Source: Enterobacter cancerogenus (GTDB lineage Bacteria; Pseudomonadota; Gammaproteobacteria; Enterobacterales; Enterobacteriaceae). From it: a DNA stretch of 64,000 nucleotides. Positions 53,032-62,303 of this stretch are shown here, piece by piece; within the stretch, counting starts at the first letter, position 1, and every line of letters starts with the position of its first letter. Where the stretch lies: NCBI GenBank assembly GCA_000773965.1, contig JRUP01000008.1, positions 264,740 through 328,739 on the forward strand, read 5' to 3'. Below the pieces are notes generated by a model. It was not told the origin of the DNA. It searched no databases and worked only from the letters and a program-made list of their open reading frames with translations. The position numbers were made by a program, and so were the translations under genes.

Positions 53032-53523
53032 ATGACTGCTACCACTACTAACAACGCTGCAAACTACATCAACACCACTTCCACTAAAGCTGAATACTTC
53101 AATCTCAACATCAATGGCCTAGGTTATTTGAGTAACATTCGCAGAATTTAAACCCTCAATGGTGGCTTTATTAGCGTGGTGATTAATGCGCTAAGCGGCC
53201 CCACTCTCAACCCTACCTATGTGCGCTTTGATGCCACTGTCGCCGGTAAGGAAGCAACGGACCTAATAAGCCGCTGCCAGAAAGCCGTAGACGAGGACCA
53301 GAAAGTGCTGCTTGGGTTTACTCTCAGCAACCTGACGTCTGACATTTTTACCCTCAACAAAGGTGATCATGCAGGCGAACAGCTGGTTAGCCTGAAAGCC
53401 AGACTGATTAAGGTCGATTGGATCAAGATTGGTCAGGCGATGGTTTACAAAGCGGAAAGAAGTGAGTCCAATCCGCCCAGAAGTAGCACCCAGCATCCTA
53501 ATTATGCTGAAAATTCCTTTTAA
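53032..53523 (+). pseudogene. DUF3577 (STY4534-family) ICE protein, nonsense mutation
   Basis: Begins at ATG 53032 and reads MTATTTNNAANYINTTSTKAEYFNLNINGLGYLSNIRRI before an in-frame TAA (53149-53151). The same frame then continues as SVVINALSGPTLNPTYVRFDATVAGKEATDLISRC, VLLGFTLSNLTSDIFTLNKGDHAGEQLVSLKARL to a stop at 53521. The whole is a colinear DUF3577 protein (about 160 residues) found in SPI-7/PFGI-1-type ICEs. One nonsense change inactivates it. A strong terminator follows. Confidence 0.85.
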
Positions 53524-53532
53524 ATCGAACAA

Positions 53533-53568
53533 AAAGCCTATGGTGAGAACCCTAGGCTTTTTTTTTAA
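53533..53568 (+). terminator. Terminator before the Hachiman genes
   Basis: AAAGCCTA/TAGGCTTT stem with a 12-base loop followed by a T run (53558-53566). Confidence 0.85.
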
Positions 53569-53705
53569 TTGCATAGCATTCAAAAGTAGTATGATTTTTG
53601 ATCCAAGTATAAATTGAATTGAAGATTCCATAAAAAAAAAGTTAGTATAAACTGATAAAAAATATTTAAATAATTTAACATTTTGATTTTTATGGATAAA
53701 AATTC

Positions 53706-54587
53706 ATGTCACTTTCAGATAAGCTTTCTCACACACAAACATTGATGAATTGTATTCATTGGTTTCAACAAACAATTTCAAAGCCTGTTGCGAAATCACA
53801 CCATGGCGTAGCGATAGATTACCTTGATATTGAAGAGAAAAGATCTCTATTTATCAAAGAGTTAAAAAGCACAGCAATTCATTGGGTTTATTCGAGTGAG
53901 AAATTCAAAGAAATTTTTGCTAAGGAAATGACTGAGAGGGGTAATGATGCTCTCAATGTAATCGGTGCAATCAATGAAATAGTCAATATGAAATTCAGGA
54001 AAGGACATCCTAAAGGCCAGTACGGTGAATTATTATTATTTAATTTCATACAACACTTTTTTAATGCAGTGCCCCTTCTAAGAAAGATGTCAATAACAAC
54101 CAATCCTAACCTTGAGCGTAATGGTGCAGATGCTATTCATTATAAAATTGAGGATGGCAAACAAGTTTTTATTCTGGGTGAGTCAAAATGCTATGCGTCG
54201 AACTACAAGTTTAATGCAGCGTTATCTGATGCGGTTGATAGCATAATAACGTCAATGAAAAACATTCAATCAGAACTCGAAATTTATCGATATGAGGACT
54301 TCATTGATCCAGACTTACAAAAAATAGCTGATGATCTGATAAAAGGCCGTTTAGATAATCCTTTTTTTGAACTAGTGTGTCTTGTTGTATATGAAGAAAA
54401 TACTTCAGTAGACGCTCCAACCGCAAAAGAAATCAAAGATAAAATAGAAAAATGTATTGTGGATCGATGGGAGAAAACGCAAGACGACTTATATAAAAAT
54501 GTTAAAGAAGCTTACACGTTGAGATTGAATTATATTGTCTTCCCAACGTGGGCTTTAGATAACCTCTTAGAATTGTTTGAGAAATAA
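53706..54587 (+). CDS. hamA: Hachiman defence protein HamA (DUF1837 nuclease)
   Basis: 293 residues. The C-terminal HamA/DUF1837 domain holds a PD-(D/E)xK-like set: Glu108 in QYGELLLF, Asp142 in RNGADAIHY, and Glu159-x-Lys161 in LGESKCY. In Hachiman systems HamA is the nuclease effector restrained by HamB until phage or DNA damage triggers degradation. Strongly AT-rich (by eye about one-third GC), unlike the flanking ICE genes. hamB starts 2 bases after its stop. Confidence 0.92.
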   Translation: MSLSDKLSHTQTLMNCIHWFQQTISKPVAKSHHGVAIDYLDIEEKRSLFIKELKSTAIHWVYSSEKFKEIFAKEMTERGNDALNVIGAINEIVNMKFRKGHPKGQYGELLLFNFIQHFFNAVPLLRKMSITTNPNLERNGADAIHYKIEDGKQVFILGESKCYASNYKFNAALSDAVDSIITSMKNIQSELEIYRYEDFIDPDLQKIADDLIKGRLDNPFFELVCLVVYEENTSVDAPTAKEIKDKIEKCIVDRWEKTQDDLYKNVKEAYTLRLNYIVFPTWALDNLLELFEK

Positions 54588-54589
54588 AA

Positions 54590-57070
54590 ATGAACAATAA
54601 AGAAATATTGCAAAGCCTTCTCGAATTCGAAATGCTATCTTTTTCTCAACGCTTAGGTCTTAAAGATAAGAACGAGACTACGTTAGAACACCATCTTGTT
54701 TTAAAATCATTGAGCTCATTATCGTCACTAACTAATAGTGATGATTCTGAATATCAAAAACAATACATTATAACAGTCTGTTCAATAATTTGGACTCATT
54801 GTAAGTCTATTAATAAAGATGAACTAAGGCAAATATTATCACCTATAATGTCTGGCATTGGCTTCTCTCCAAGCATCAATATGCTGGACTCCACTTTGAA
54901 AAAGGATGGAGTGTATTCAGAGTTTAACAGCTACTTGGATAAAATAACCATAGCCTTAAATGATCTTAAGAACCAAATAACTCTAAATGATATCACTTAC
55001 ACATTGACATCCTTTCAAAGGGAAATTTGGGAATCTATAAAAAAACAAAAAATAACAGGGGTATCCGCCCCCACATCAGCTGGAAAATCTTTTATTATTT
55101 ATTTGAAAATTATAGATTTAATAAATAATGGGGCAAAGAAGATTGTCTATGTTGTGCCTACATTAAGCCTAATAAGTCAAGTAACATCCGATTTATCAAA
55201 CCTTCAAAAAAAACATAAATTAGACCCACTCCCAATATTAAACTCATATGATGAAAATATTGAAGAATGCATTTATGTTCTAACACAAGAAAGAACAATA
55301 ACAATCCTCTCCGATCAAAAAATCAAAGAGTTAGATTTATTAGTTGTCGATGAAATCCAAAACATTGAAAGAGTTGAAGATGAAAAGAACGAAAGGGCCA
55401 GAATATTATATGATGCTCTAATGGATCTCCGCTTAGATGTTAATATAAAAAAAATAATACTGAGTGGCCCACGCCTTAATAATATAGGCTCTCTGGGGTT
55501 TGAATTATTTGGTGAGCTTTCTGATGAAAGAATGACAGATGCGCCTCCTGTACTAAACATCACGTATTCAATATCTAAAGAAAATAAAAACTACTACTTT
55601 AATCAATATTCCTCATTACTAGCAAATCCAATAAGAATCAAGATTGACAATGATGAAATAATTGGTGGCTTTGGCAAGGTGAGATATAATGATGAATTCA
55701 ATAGCTATCTTAATGGCATCTTGGAACAATTATCTGATGATGTAAACATTATTTTCTCGCCAACAGCAAAACAAGCTAGAGTATCTGCGCATGATCATTC
55801 TATAACTAGGGAAGATGCTGATGATGAATATTTGGTTGAGTTATCAGAATATTTTAAAAACAGTGTACATCGCGATTATCAGCTTGCCAATATAGTTAGA
55901 ACTGCTGCAGCATACCATACAAGTCGAATACCAATGCATGTTAGACGTTCGATTGAGATTGCTATATCTGAACAGAAGATAAAAAATATATTTTGCACAA
56001 CAACTTTAATGCAGGGCGTTAACTTACCTGCTAAAAACATAGTCATTAGAAATCCAAACTTATTTATTAAGAAATCAGATGGAGCCGCAACACTATCTCC
56101 ATATGAATTTTCCAATCTGAGGGGACGAGCGGGAAGATTACTTACTGATTTTATTGGTCGCACTATTGTACTTGATGAAAACTCCTTTGAAGCATCCAAC
56201 AACACTGATGATTCATTATTTTCAAATGAATACAAAGATATCAGTACAGGATATGGGGGCGTTTATGAACGTAATTCAACATTTATAGATGCCACATTGT
56301 CTAATTCAACTGTTCTTTCTGAAAACACTTCAAAAAGTTTAGTTACCTACATTAGACAAATGCTTTACAGGCATGGGGTTGAAGCAATTAAGAGACTCCA
56401 AAATGTTGGTATTCATCTTGATGCTGAAGTCATAAATAATACGATCGCTGGACTGAATGAACTAAAAGTTCCTCGAGCTGTTATTCTACAAAATAGATAC
56501 TGGGATCCGTTTGATCTTAATGAGCTTTATCACGAGTTTCAAAGTAGAGAGCTAAGGATTACGGGGGGTATTTTCCAATTAAACCTCTGCGAGTTATTCC
56601 TAAGCCTGATTGAACTAATGCACGGCAACTTCGATTATTACTTTAAAAAATACCTAGGCAATATTAATGATAGTAGATATTTTTATGGTATAGCTAAAAG
56701 TGCTGAGAGTTGGGCAAGAGAGACACCATTAAAGATGATTCTTGAAAACAGATTTCAGAATAACGATACTGACTTGCCAGAATCGCTTGATAAAGAAATT
56801 GAAAAGTTAACAAAACATGTTAGTTACGGATTGCCCATGCTGATAAAACCTTTAGTGGACATGAGCGAAAATATTAGCTTAATATCCCAGATTGAATCGG
56901 GGATGTTCCATCCGATTACAAAGCATTTATCTGAACGGGGAGTACCTCGTGAAACAGCAATAAAAATTAGATTACTTAATCAGAATGCCACTCCTGAGGA
57001 ATTAAACTGGCCTGTAATAATGAACAAATTGAACTATTGGGAAAGAATTCACATTCAACATCTAACTTGA
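54590..57070 (+). CDS. hamB: Hachiman defence helicase HamB
   Basis: An 826-residue superfamily-2 helicase. Walker A GVSAPTSAGKSF (Lys166), DEAH-type motif II VVDEIQ (254-257), motif IV/V region FCTTTLMQGVNLPAKNIVI, and motif VI NLRGRAGRLL (Arg511, 513, 516), as in Ski2/Hel308-like HamB. It is the sensor/translocase partner of HamA. Full length and intact. Same AT-rich composition as hamA, so the pair moved as a unit. Confidence 0.92.
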   Translation: MNNKEILQSLLEFEMLSFSQRLGLKDKNETTLEHHLVLKSLSSLSSLTNSDDSEYQKQYIITVCSIIWTHCKSINKDELRQILSPIMSGIGFSPSINMLDSTLKKDGVYSEFNSYLDKITIALNDLKNQITLNDITYTLTSFQREIWESIKKQKITGVSAPTSAGKSFIIYLKIIDLINNGAKKIVYVVPTLSLISQVTSDLSNLQKKHKLDPLPILNSYDENIEECIYVLTQERTITILSDQKIKELDLLVVDEIQNIERVEDEKNERARILYDALMDLRLDVNIKKIILSGPRLNNIGSLGFELFGELSDERMTDAPPVLNITYSISKENKNYYFNQYSSLLANPIRIKIDNDEIIGGFGKVRYNDEFNSYLNGILEQLSDDVNIIFSPTAKQARVSAHDHSITREDADDEYLVELSEYFKNSVHRDYQLANIVRTAAAYHTSRIPMHVRRSIEIAISEQKIKNIFCTTTLMQGVNLPAKNIVIRNPNLFIKKSDGAATLSPYEFSNLRGRAGRLLTDFIGRTIVLDENSFEASNNTDDSLFSNEYKDISTGYGGVYERNSTFIDATLSNSTVLSENTSKSLVTYIRQMLYRHGVEAIKRLQNVGIHLDAEVINNTIAGLNELKVPRAVILQNRYWDPFDLNELYHEFQSRELRITGGIFQLNLCELFLSLIELMHGNFDYYFKKYLGNINDSRYFYGIAKSAESWARETPLKMILENRFQNNDTDLPESLDKEIEKLTKHVSYGLPMLIKPLVDMSENISLISQIESGMFHPITKHLSERGVPRETAIKIRLLNQNATPEELNWPVIMNKLNYWERIHIQHLT

Positions 57071-57078
57071 TGTCAGGA

Positions 57079-57103
57079 AAGGGAGGTTTTATTTACCTCC
57101 CTT
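57079..57103 (+). terminator. Hairpin after hamB
   Basis: AAGGGAGGT/ACCTCCCTT perfect 9-bp stem with a TTTATTT loop, 8 bases past the hamB stop. Confidence 0.75.
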
Positions 57104-57193
57104 AAACGTCACATTCTAAAATCATTTATTCTTTGCAAAAAAACAATCTAATATCATGTTCTCAACTCGACCATTCATATGAGGGTGAGCTAC

Positions 57194-58036
57194 GTGAAGA
57201 ATAAAATTTTCTTAATGTATTTCTTTATTCCTGCACTAACGTATGCATCAACGTTAAATAGTGACATTAATAAATATTTATCTGTGTCAAAGCCTTCTTA
57301 TAACGAAAAAATCATCACTAGTTTGAATACTGAAGTTGAATTAAATCAAGTAGAACAACAGCGTTTTAATGATTTGATGCAAGGCCCTCGAGGTAGCTTA
57401 TCACCACATTTGGATCCATTATCGGTACTTGGCATTGAAGCCCGCAACGACGCCGAACGCCGTCACTACGCCGAACTCTGGGTAAAACAGGAATACGAGC
57501 GCACCGAAAAGGAGCTCAAATTCCAGCGCGAGGTTGATGCTGCCTGGAAACGCCTGATGCCCAACATGCTGCCGGTTAACATGGGCAACGCAGCTGGTAT
57601 AGCGCATGATTTCGGTGGCCGCCTCGCGCTATTCGTGCGCGAAGCAGATTGCCAGCGCTGCGATGCCAGACTCTCCGCCGTTCTCGCCGATAAACGCCCC
57701 GTTGATATCTACCTTGTCGATAGCGAAGGCAGCGATCAGAAACTCCGCAACTGGGCACAACAGCACCGCATTCCCGCCGAACAAGTACGCGAACGCCGCA
57801 TCACCCTTAATCACGATGCAGGCCGCTGGATACGCTACGGCAACGGCATCATGCCGGTTCTTCTCCAGCAGGGGGAAAGCGGATGCATATCGCAGCGTTC
57901 TAACCATCGCTTTATTGTTGAGTGCCGCCAGTTCTGTGGCGTCAACCAGCATGCAAAGCGTGCCGTCGGGTTATCAGAAAGTCGCATTGCAGCACGGCGT
58001 TCCTGCAGAATCACTTTACTCGCTGGCGCTGGCTGA
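57194..58036 (+). CDS. TIGR03759-family ICE protein with frameshift-extended C-terminus
   Basis: Start taken at GTG 57194 (AGGGTGAG upstream); ATG 57179 is possible. Signal peptide (IFLMYFFIPALTYA), then the family core (LSVLGIEARNDAERRHYAELWVKQEYERTEKELKFQ, LALFVREADCQRCDARLSAVL, RWIRYGNGIMPVLLQQGESG). Normal members end near residue 230; here a probable 1-base deletion near 57888-57891 extends it by about 45 unrelated residues. The first ~220 bases are AT-rich, then composition shifts to GC-rich near 57410. It belongs to the conjugation/mating apparatus; exact role unknown. Confidence 0.78.
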   Translation: MKNKIFLMYFFIPALTYASTLNSDINKYLSVSKPSYNEKIITSLNTEVELNQVEQQRFNDLMQGPRGSLSPHLDPLSVLGIEARNDAERRHYAELWVKQEYERTEKELKFQREVDAAWKRLMPNMLPVNMGNAAGIAHDFGGRLALFVREADCQRCDARLSAVLADKRPVDIYLVDSEGSDQKLRNWAQQHRIPAEQVRERRITLNHDAGRWIRYGNGIMPVLLQQGESGCISQRSNHRFIVECRQFCGVNQHAKRAVGLSESRIAARRSCRITLLAGAG

Positions 58037-58517
58037 ATCATCACGCAAGCTGCCGCATGGCACGCGCCCGTGGCCCTGGACAATCAACGTTGCGGGTAAA
58101 GGATATCGCTATGAAAGCCGACAAGCTGCCTGGCAGGCGCTGCAGCAGTTTATGAAAATCCATCCGCTTAAGAGAATCGATGTCGGCATCGCGCAGGTCA
58201 ATCTTGGCTGGAATGGCCATCGCTTCAGCTCAACGTGGGATGCGTTTGACCCTTATATCAACCTGAACGCGGCTGCACGCATTCTTCGCGAATGCTGGGA
58301 ACGCAGCCCCGGCAGTTGGTTGAAAGCCGCTGGCTGCTATCACCATCCGGCTGGCGGCAAACCTGCAGCGCGCTATCGGCAGATTGTCAGCGAAAAGTTG
58401 TCCTCACTCTCGCCAATTCAACCCCGGCCAATCGCAACGAAGGCCCCTGCCAATCTCGCGAGTAACCAAACACCTTCAACCGAAATCATCTGGACAGAAC
58501 CCCGGAGGCAGCAATGA
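57883..58517 (+). pseudogene. ICE lytic transglycosylase (SLT domain), frameshifted at its start
   Basis: ATG 57883 reads MHIAAF then stops. One added base near 57890 restores MHIAAF-x-TIALLLSAASSVAS (a signal peptide) joined to the remaining open frame, total 211 residues. The body has the catalytic Glu in SLALAESS, followed by PWPWTINVAGKGYRYESRQAAW and VGIAQVNLGWNG, typical of the SLT family of these ICEs (peptidoglycan cleavage for the mating pore). The same base would stop the upstream gene properly. Ends in ATGA overlap with the next gene. Confidence 0.8.
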
Positions 58518-59020
58518 ATAAATTGATGCGGGCTGGCGCGATCGCCGCGTTGCCATTTCTCTCACATGCGGAACTCAACGTTATCGCTGATCTCGGCGGC
58601 AAACCGGCAGCGCTGTTCTATGAGGGAATCAACGCTGAGCCTCAGCCGCAACAGCAATCCATCCAACCTGATTACAGTGAAGGTTCAGTGTTGCCAGTGG
58701 CAACACCTGAACTCACCCCCGGCATCATTGAGCCGCGCGCGCTGAAACTGCCGGGAATTGGTGCGCTGTTTCTGGTTGGTGATGATGAGCAATCGCAGGA
58801 ATGGTTATTTCGTAACGCTGAGCGGCTTGGGCGTCGTGGTGCGGTTGGGATGGTGGTGAACGTCGGCAGCTCGTCATCATTGCAGCAGTTGCGCCAGATT
58901 GCGCCTGCTCTGCAGCTCACACCGGTATCAGGTAGCGATCTGGCGCGCCGCCTTAAGTTGGAACATTACCCGGTGCTAATCACCGAGAATTCAATGAGTC
59001 AGCAGGTTTCAGCCGAGTGA
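58514..59020 (+). CDS. TIGR03765-family ICE protein
   Basis: 168 residues; signal peptide (RAGAIAALPFLSHA), then LNVIADLGGKPAALFYEGIN and the core PGIGALFLVGDDEQSQEWLFRNAERLGRRGAVGMVVNVGSSSSL. Matches the PFL_4695-type protein encoded between the SLT and traD genes in SPI-7/PFGI-1 ICEs. Coupled to neighbours on both sides (ATGA and TGATG). Confidence 0.85.
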   Translation: MNKLMRAGAIAALPFLSHAELNVIADLGGKPAALFYEGINAEPQPQQQSIQPDYSEGSVLPVATPELTPGIIEPRALKLPGIGALFLVGDDEQSQEWLFRNAERLGRRGAVGMVVNVGSSSSLQQLRQIAPALQLTPVSGSDLARRLKLEHYPVLITENSMSQQVSAE

Positions 59021-59172
59021 TGGGATTTGCCGGATTGCATGGAATGCCCCATGCAGCGCTGATGATCCTTCCTCTGTTCTTCATCCTTTTTCTGGCCCTA
59101 CTGCGTGCTTACTCGTGCTGGCGCAATCTGCATCACTTGGCACGCAGCACGTCTGAATCCTGTCAAAAGTGA
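59020..59172 (+). CDS. Small membrane protein of the ICE
   Basis: A 50-residue reading frame starting in the stop of the preceding gene (TGATG). It has one hydrophobic helix (ALMILPLFFILFLALLRAY) and a basic C-terminus, and ends 9 bases before traD. Its coupling to both neighbours argues for a real gene. No ribosome site stronger than the overlap. Confidence 0.65.
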   Translation: MGFAGLHGMPHAALMILPLFFILFLALLRAYSCWRNLHHLARSTSESCQK

Positions 59173-59181
59173 GTCACTACT

Positions 59182-61266
59182 ATGAGCGATCGCTATGTTA
59201 TTGAAGCACTACTGCGTCCTGCAGTTGAGTTCAACACCACGCTGGTAGCCGCCACCGCCAGCTATGTCTGTGTGGCTGCTCCCTGGGCTGTCGCGCTGTC
59301 GCCATCGGTGAGTTATGTCACTGCTACCGGCTTTGCGGTGCTTGCCGCCGTACGCGCCCGTCAGGGATGCCAGGTGATCAGGTATCGCCGAAATCTGCGC
59401 CGCTTGCCGCGCTATGTGATGACCAGCCGCCAGTTGCCGGTAAGTAATCACCGGCTGTTCCTGGGGAAAGGTTTTCTGTGGCAGCAAAAACATACTCAGC
59501 GCCTGCTCGATACGCGTCGTCCTGAAGTCGAAAAATATGTACAGCCAGCTAAGGTCCATCAGTACGCGCGCAGGCTTGAGCGCGCGTGCGAGCATTCTCT
59601 GCCCTGGCTGTCATCAATGATTTCAGCTGATACGCCGCTGAATCCGGTTCGCCCGCTGCCACCGGTTGGCGGCAATCCGGCGCTGCACGGTATTGAGCCG
59701 AATGAGCGCGATGTGTCTATGGATCTGCGCGAACGAGTTGGCCACACGTTAGTGGTTGGCACCACGCGCGTGGGCAAAACACGGCTGGAAGAGTTGCTGG
59801 TCACGCAGGATATCCGGCGCGGCAATATCACCATTGTCTTCGACCCCAAAGGCGATGCCGATTTGCTAAAACGCATGTGGGCTGAAGCGCACCGCGCCGG
59901 TCGTCAGAATGACTTCTACGTTTTCCATCTTGGCTGGCCAGAGATCTCAGCGCGTTACAACGCGGTTGGCCGCTTCGGGCGCGTGTCGGAAGTGGCTTCG
60001 CGCATTGCCGGTCAATTAGGCGCTGAAGGTAACAGCGCCGCGTTTCGCGAGTTCGCCTGGCGGTTCGTCAACATCGTGACGCGCGCGCTGGTTGCGCTTG
60101 GCCAGCGCCCCGATTATTCGCTTATCCTTCGCTACGTCACCAACATCGGCGAGCTCTATCAGCGCTACGTGGAACACCTGGTTGATAAGCATCTGCCGGA
60201 GCTGCGCAGCAAAATTGAGAATGGCAGTAATGTGCTGAAGGAGAAGGATCTGCCGCGTAATATGCAGGGACAATCAAACGCCACGCGCATCTGGGCAATG
60301 GAGCTTGCGCTAAGCTCTGAAGCCGGTAAAAAGCTCTACGATCCCATTCTGGAAGGTCTTCGCTCAGCTGTACGTTACGACCGAACCTACTTCGATAAAA
60401 TCGTCGCCTCATTACTGCCGCTACTGGAAAAACTCACCACCGGCAAAACGGCGGCGCTGCTTTCGCCTGACTATGAAGACCTCGACGATCCGCGCCCGAT
60501 TTTTGACTGGCAACAGGTGATTCGCCAGCGCGGCATCGTTTATGTCGGGCTGGATGCGCTTTCTGACAGTGAAGTCGGCGCTGCCGTTGGCAACAGCATG
60601 TTCGCTGATTTGGTGAGTATCGCGGGCCATATCTACAAGCACGGCATCAATGACGGTCTGCCGGAGAATGGCGAAGGCAAGCTGCCGATCAGCCTGCACT
60701 GCGACGAGTTCAATGAACTGATGGGTGATGAGTTCATTCCGCTGATCAACAAAGGCGGCGGCGCGGGCATCGAGGTGACGGCCTACACCCAAACGATTTC
60801 TGACATCGAGGCGCGCATCGGTAGCAGTGCCAAAGCTGCGCAGGTCACGGGGAATTTCAACACGCTGATCATGCTGCGCGTGCGAGAGAATCGCACCGCC
60901 GAGCTGCTAACCAGCCAGTTGCCTGAAGTGGATGTGTATTCCAAAACGTTGGTTTCGGGTTACACCGATATCACCAACCAGGAGCAAGGCACCGATTTCA
61001 CCTCCAATACTCAGGACCGCGTGAGTATGGTGAAAACGCCGATGCTCACTCCGGCTGACATCATCAATCTGCCTAAAGGCCAAGCGTTCGCTCTGCTGGA
61101 AGGCGGCCAGCTGTGGAAGATTCGCATGCCGCTGCCTGCTGCTGATAAAACCGATTTGATGCCAGAAAGCCTGCAGAAGATCGCTGCTGAGATGCGACGC
61201 AATTACCGCACCAGTGAAGCGTGGTGGTCTGGTGCTGCTGGCGCAGAACCGCCGGGAGGTGAATGA
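59182..61266 (+). CDS. traD: TraD-type conjugative coupling protein
   Basis: 694 residues. Two N-terminal hydrophobic segments (residues 15-60), Walker A VVGTTRVGKT (193-200), Walker B-like ITIVFDPKGDAD, and later LPISLHCDEFNELMGDEF and TAYTQTISDIEARIG. It is a hexameric ATPase that brings relaxosome DNA to the mating pore. Colinear with TraD of SPI-7-type ICEs and intact. Overlaps the next gene by four bases. Confidence 0.92.
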   Translation: MSDRYVIEALLRPAVEFNTTLVAATASYVCVAAPWAVALSPSVSYVTATGFAVLAAVRARQGCQVIRYRRNLRRLPRYVMTSRQLPVSNHRLFLGKGFLWQQKHTQRLLDTRRPEVEKYVQPAKVHQYARRLERACEHSLPWLSSMISADTPLNPVRPLPPVGGNPALHGIEPNERDVSMDLRERVGHTLVVGTTRVGKTRLEELLVTQDIRRGNITIVFDPKGDADLLKRMWAEAHRAGRQNDFYVFHLGWPEISARYNAVGRFGRVSEVASRIAGQLGAEGNSAAFREFAWRFVNIVTRALVALGQRPDYSLILRYVTNIGELYQRYVEHLVDKHLPELRSKIENGSNVLKEKDLPRNMQGQSNATRIWAMELALSSEAGKKLYDPILEGLRSAVRYDRTYFDKIVASLLPLLEKLTTGKTAALLSPDYEDLDDPRPIFDWQQVIRQRGIVYVGLDALSDSEVGAAVGNSMFADLVSIAGHIYKHGINDGLPENGEGKLPISLHCDEFNELMGDEFIPLINKGGGAGIEVTAYTQTISDIEARIGSSAKAAQVTGNFNTLIMLRVRENRTAELLTSQLPEVDVYSKTLVSGYTDITNQEQGTDFTSNTQDRVSMVKTPMLTPADIINLPKGQAFALLEGGQLWKIRMPLPAADKTDLMPESLQKIAAEMRRNYRTSEAWWSGAAGAEPPGGE

Positions 61267-62027
61267 TGCCACCACCAAACACATCGGCACCACCAGCACG
61301 CATGCAGCAGCCCAAAGAGCATGGCTTTATGTTTAATCTGTTATGGGGATGGCCGTGGAAGCTGATCGGTATGCTGCTGGCTTCGCTGTTTTTTAGCCTG
61401 GTAATTGAGTACATCGGCATAGCATTCTTCTGGTCAGATCAAGGTGCAGCGCATAGCCAGCAGGTGATGCAGATCGAGAGCGGTTATCTCTCTACAGAGT
61501 TTACGCGCAGCTTGCTGCTGTCACAGCCCACGGTGACGGTCACTGCCTGGGTAACACAGGTTTATCAGTGGCTGGTTGTCGATAGCGGTTTGCAGGGATG
61601 GATCGCGCAGCAGAATCAGGTAATGGAAAGCGGTGGTAATGCAGTTGCTGCCAGCTTGAGTGCCGGTAGCCGCTGGCTGGCATCGGCGATGCAGGAATAT
61701 CTGCTGGCGACGGTGTATGTCGCTGTGGTGACGCTGATTCGCGTAACTATTTTGGTGCTTTCAATACCGCTGTTTCTGATGGTGGTGCTGGTCGCGGTGG
61801 TTGATGGTTTGGGACGGCGAGATTTGCGGCGTTATGGCGCGGCGTATGAATCCAGCTTTGTTTATCATCATGCAAAACGCTTCGTTAAACCCGCGTTCTA
61901 TGTGCCCTGCATGGTTTATCTGTCGTGGCCATCGGCTGTGTACCCAAACCTGCTTTTGCTGCCTGCAGCGCTGATGCTGGGAATGGCCCTGACGGTGCTT
62001 ACGGCATCGTTTAAGAAGTACCTCTAA
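61263..62027 (+). CDS. TIGR03747-family (DUF4400) ICE membrane protein
   Basis: 254 residues with at least four membrane segments (LIGMLLASLFFSLVIEYIGIAFFW, TVYVAVVTLIRVTILVLSIPLFLMVVLVAVV, VPCMVYLSWPS, LLLLPAALMLGMALTVL). DGLGRRDLRRYGAAYESSFVYHHAKR is the family signature. It follows traD in this ICE group. A large hairpin is 5 bases after the stop; the genes that usually come next (RAQPRD, TIGR03745 and others) are not seen. Confidence 0.88.
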   Translation: MMPPPNTSAPPARMQQPKEHGFMFNLLWGWPWKLIGMLLASLFFSLVIEYIGIAFFWSDQGAAHSQQVMQIESGYLSTEFTRSLLLSQPTVTVTAWVTQVYQWLVVDSGLQGWIAQQNQVMESGGNAVAASLSAGSRWLASAMQEYLLATVYVAVVTLIRVTILVLSIPLFLMVVLVAVVDGLGRRDLRRYGAAYESSFVYHHAKRFVKPAFYVPCMVYLSWPSAVYPNLLLLPAALMLGMALTVLTASFKKYL

Positions 62028-62031
62028 GCTG

Positions 62032-62070
62032 GACGACAGCGTGCAAAGCTCGACTTTGTGCGCTGTCGTC
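62032..62070 (+). terminator. Large hairpin after the ICE gene block (repeat copy 1)
   Basis: GACGACAGCG (62032-62041) pairs with CGCTGTCGTC (62061-62070); inside it CAAAG pairs with CTTTG around a CTCGA loop. A diverged copy of this and its ~35 downstream bases is at 63727. Likely a terminator or regulatory RNA element of the ICE. Confidence 0.75.
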
Positions 62071-62303
62071 AGCAGGTAAGCCGCAGTAGCGGCGCGGCAG
62101 AATCAAATCAAATTAAGAAAGAATCCTATGTGTTTTGCTAGAACAGCCTCAACCTAATAAAGCCAAAGTGAATGACCGCTTTGAGCGAACACCAGCTCAT
62201 GGTAGAGCATATGTAGCGCAGCAATAACTTAAATATTTTAAAGCCATTGCAGATGAATAGCTCCGTACAGACCTGTAACATCATGAAAAATTGGATATTA
62301 TTT

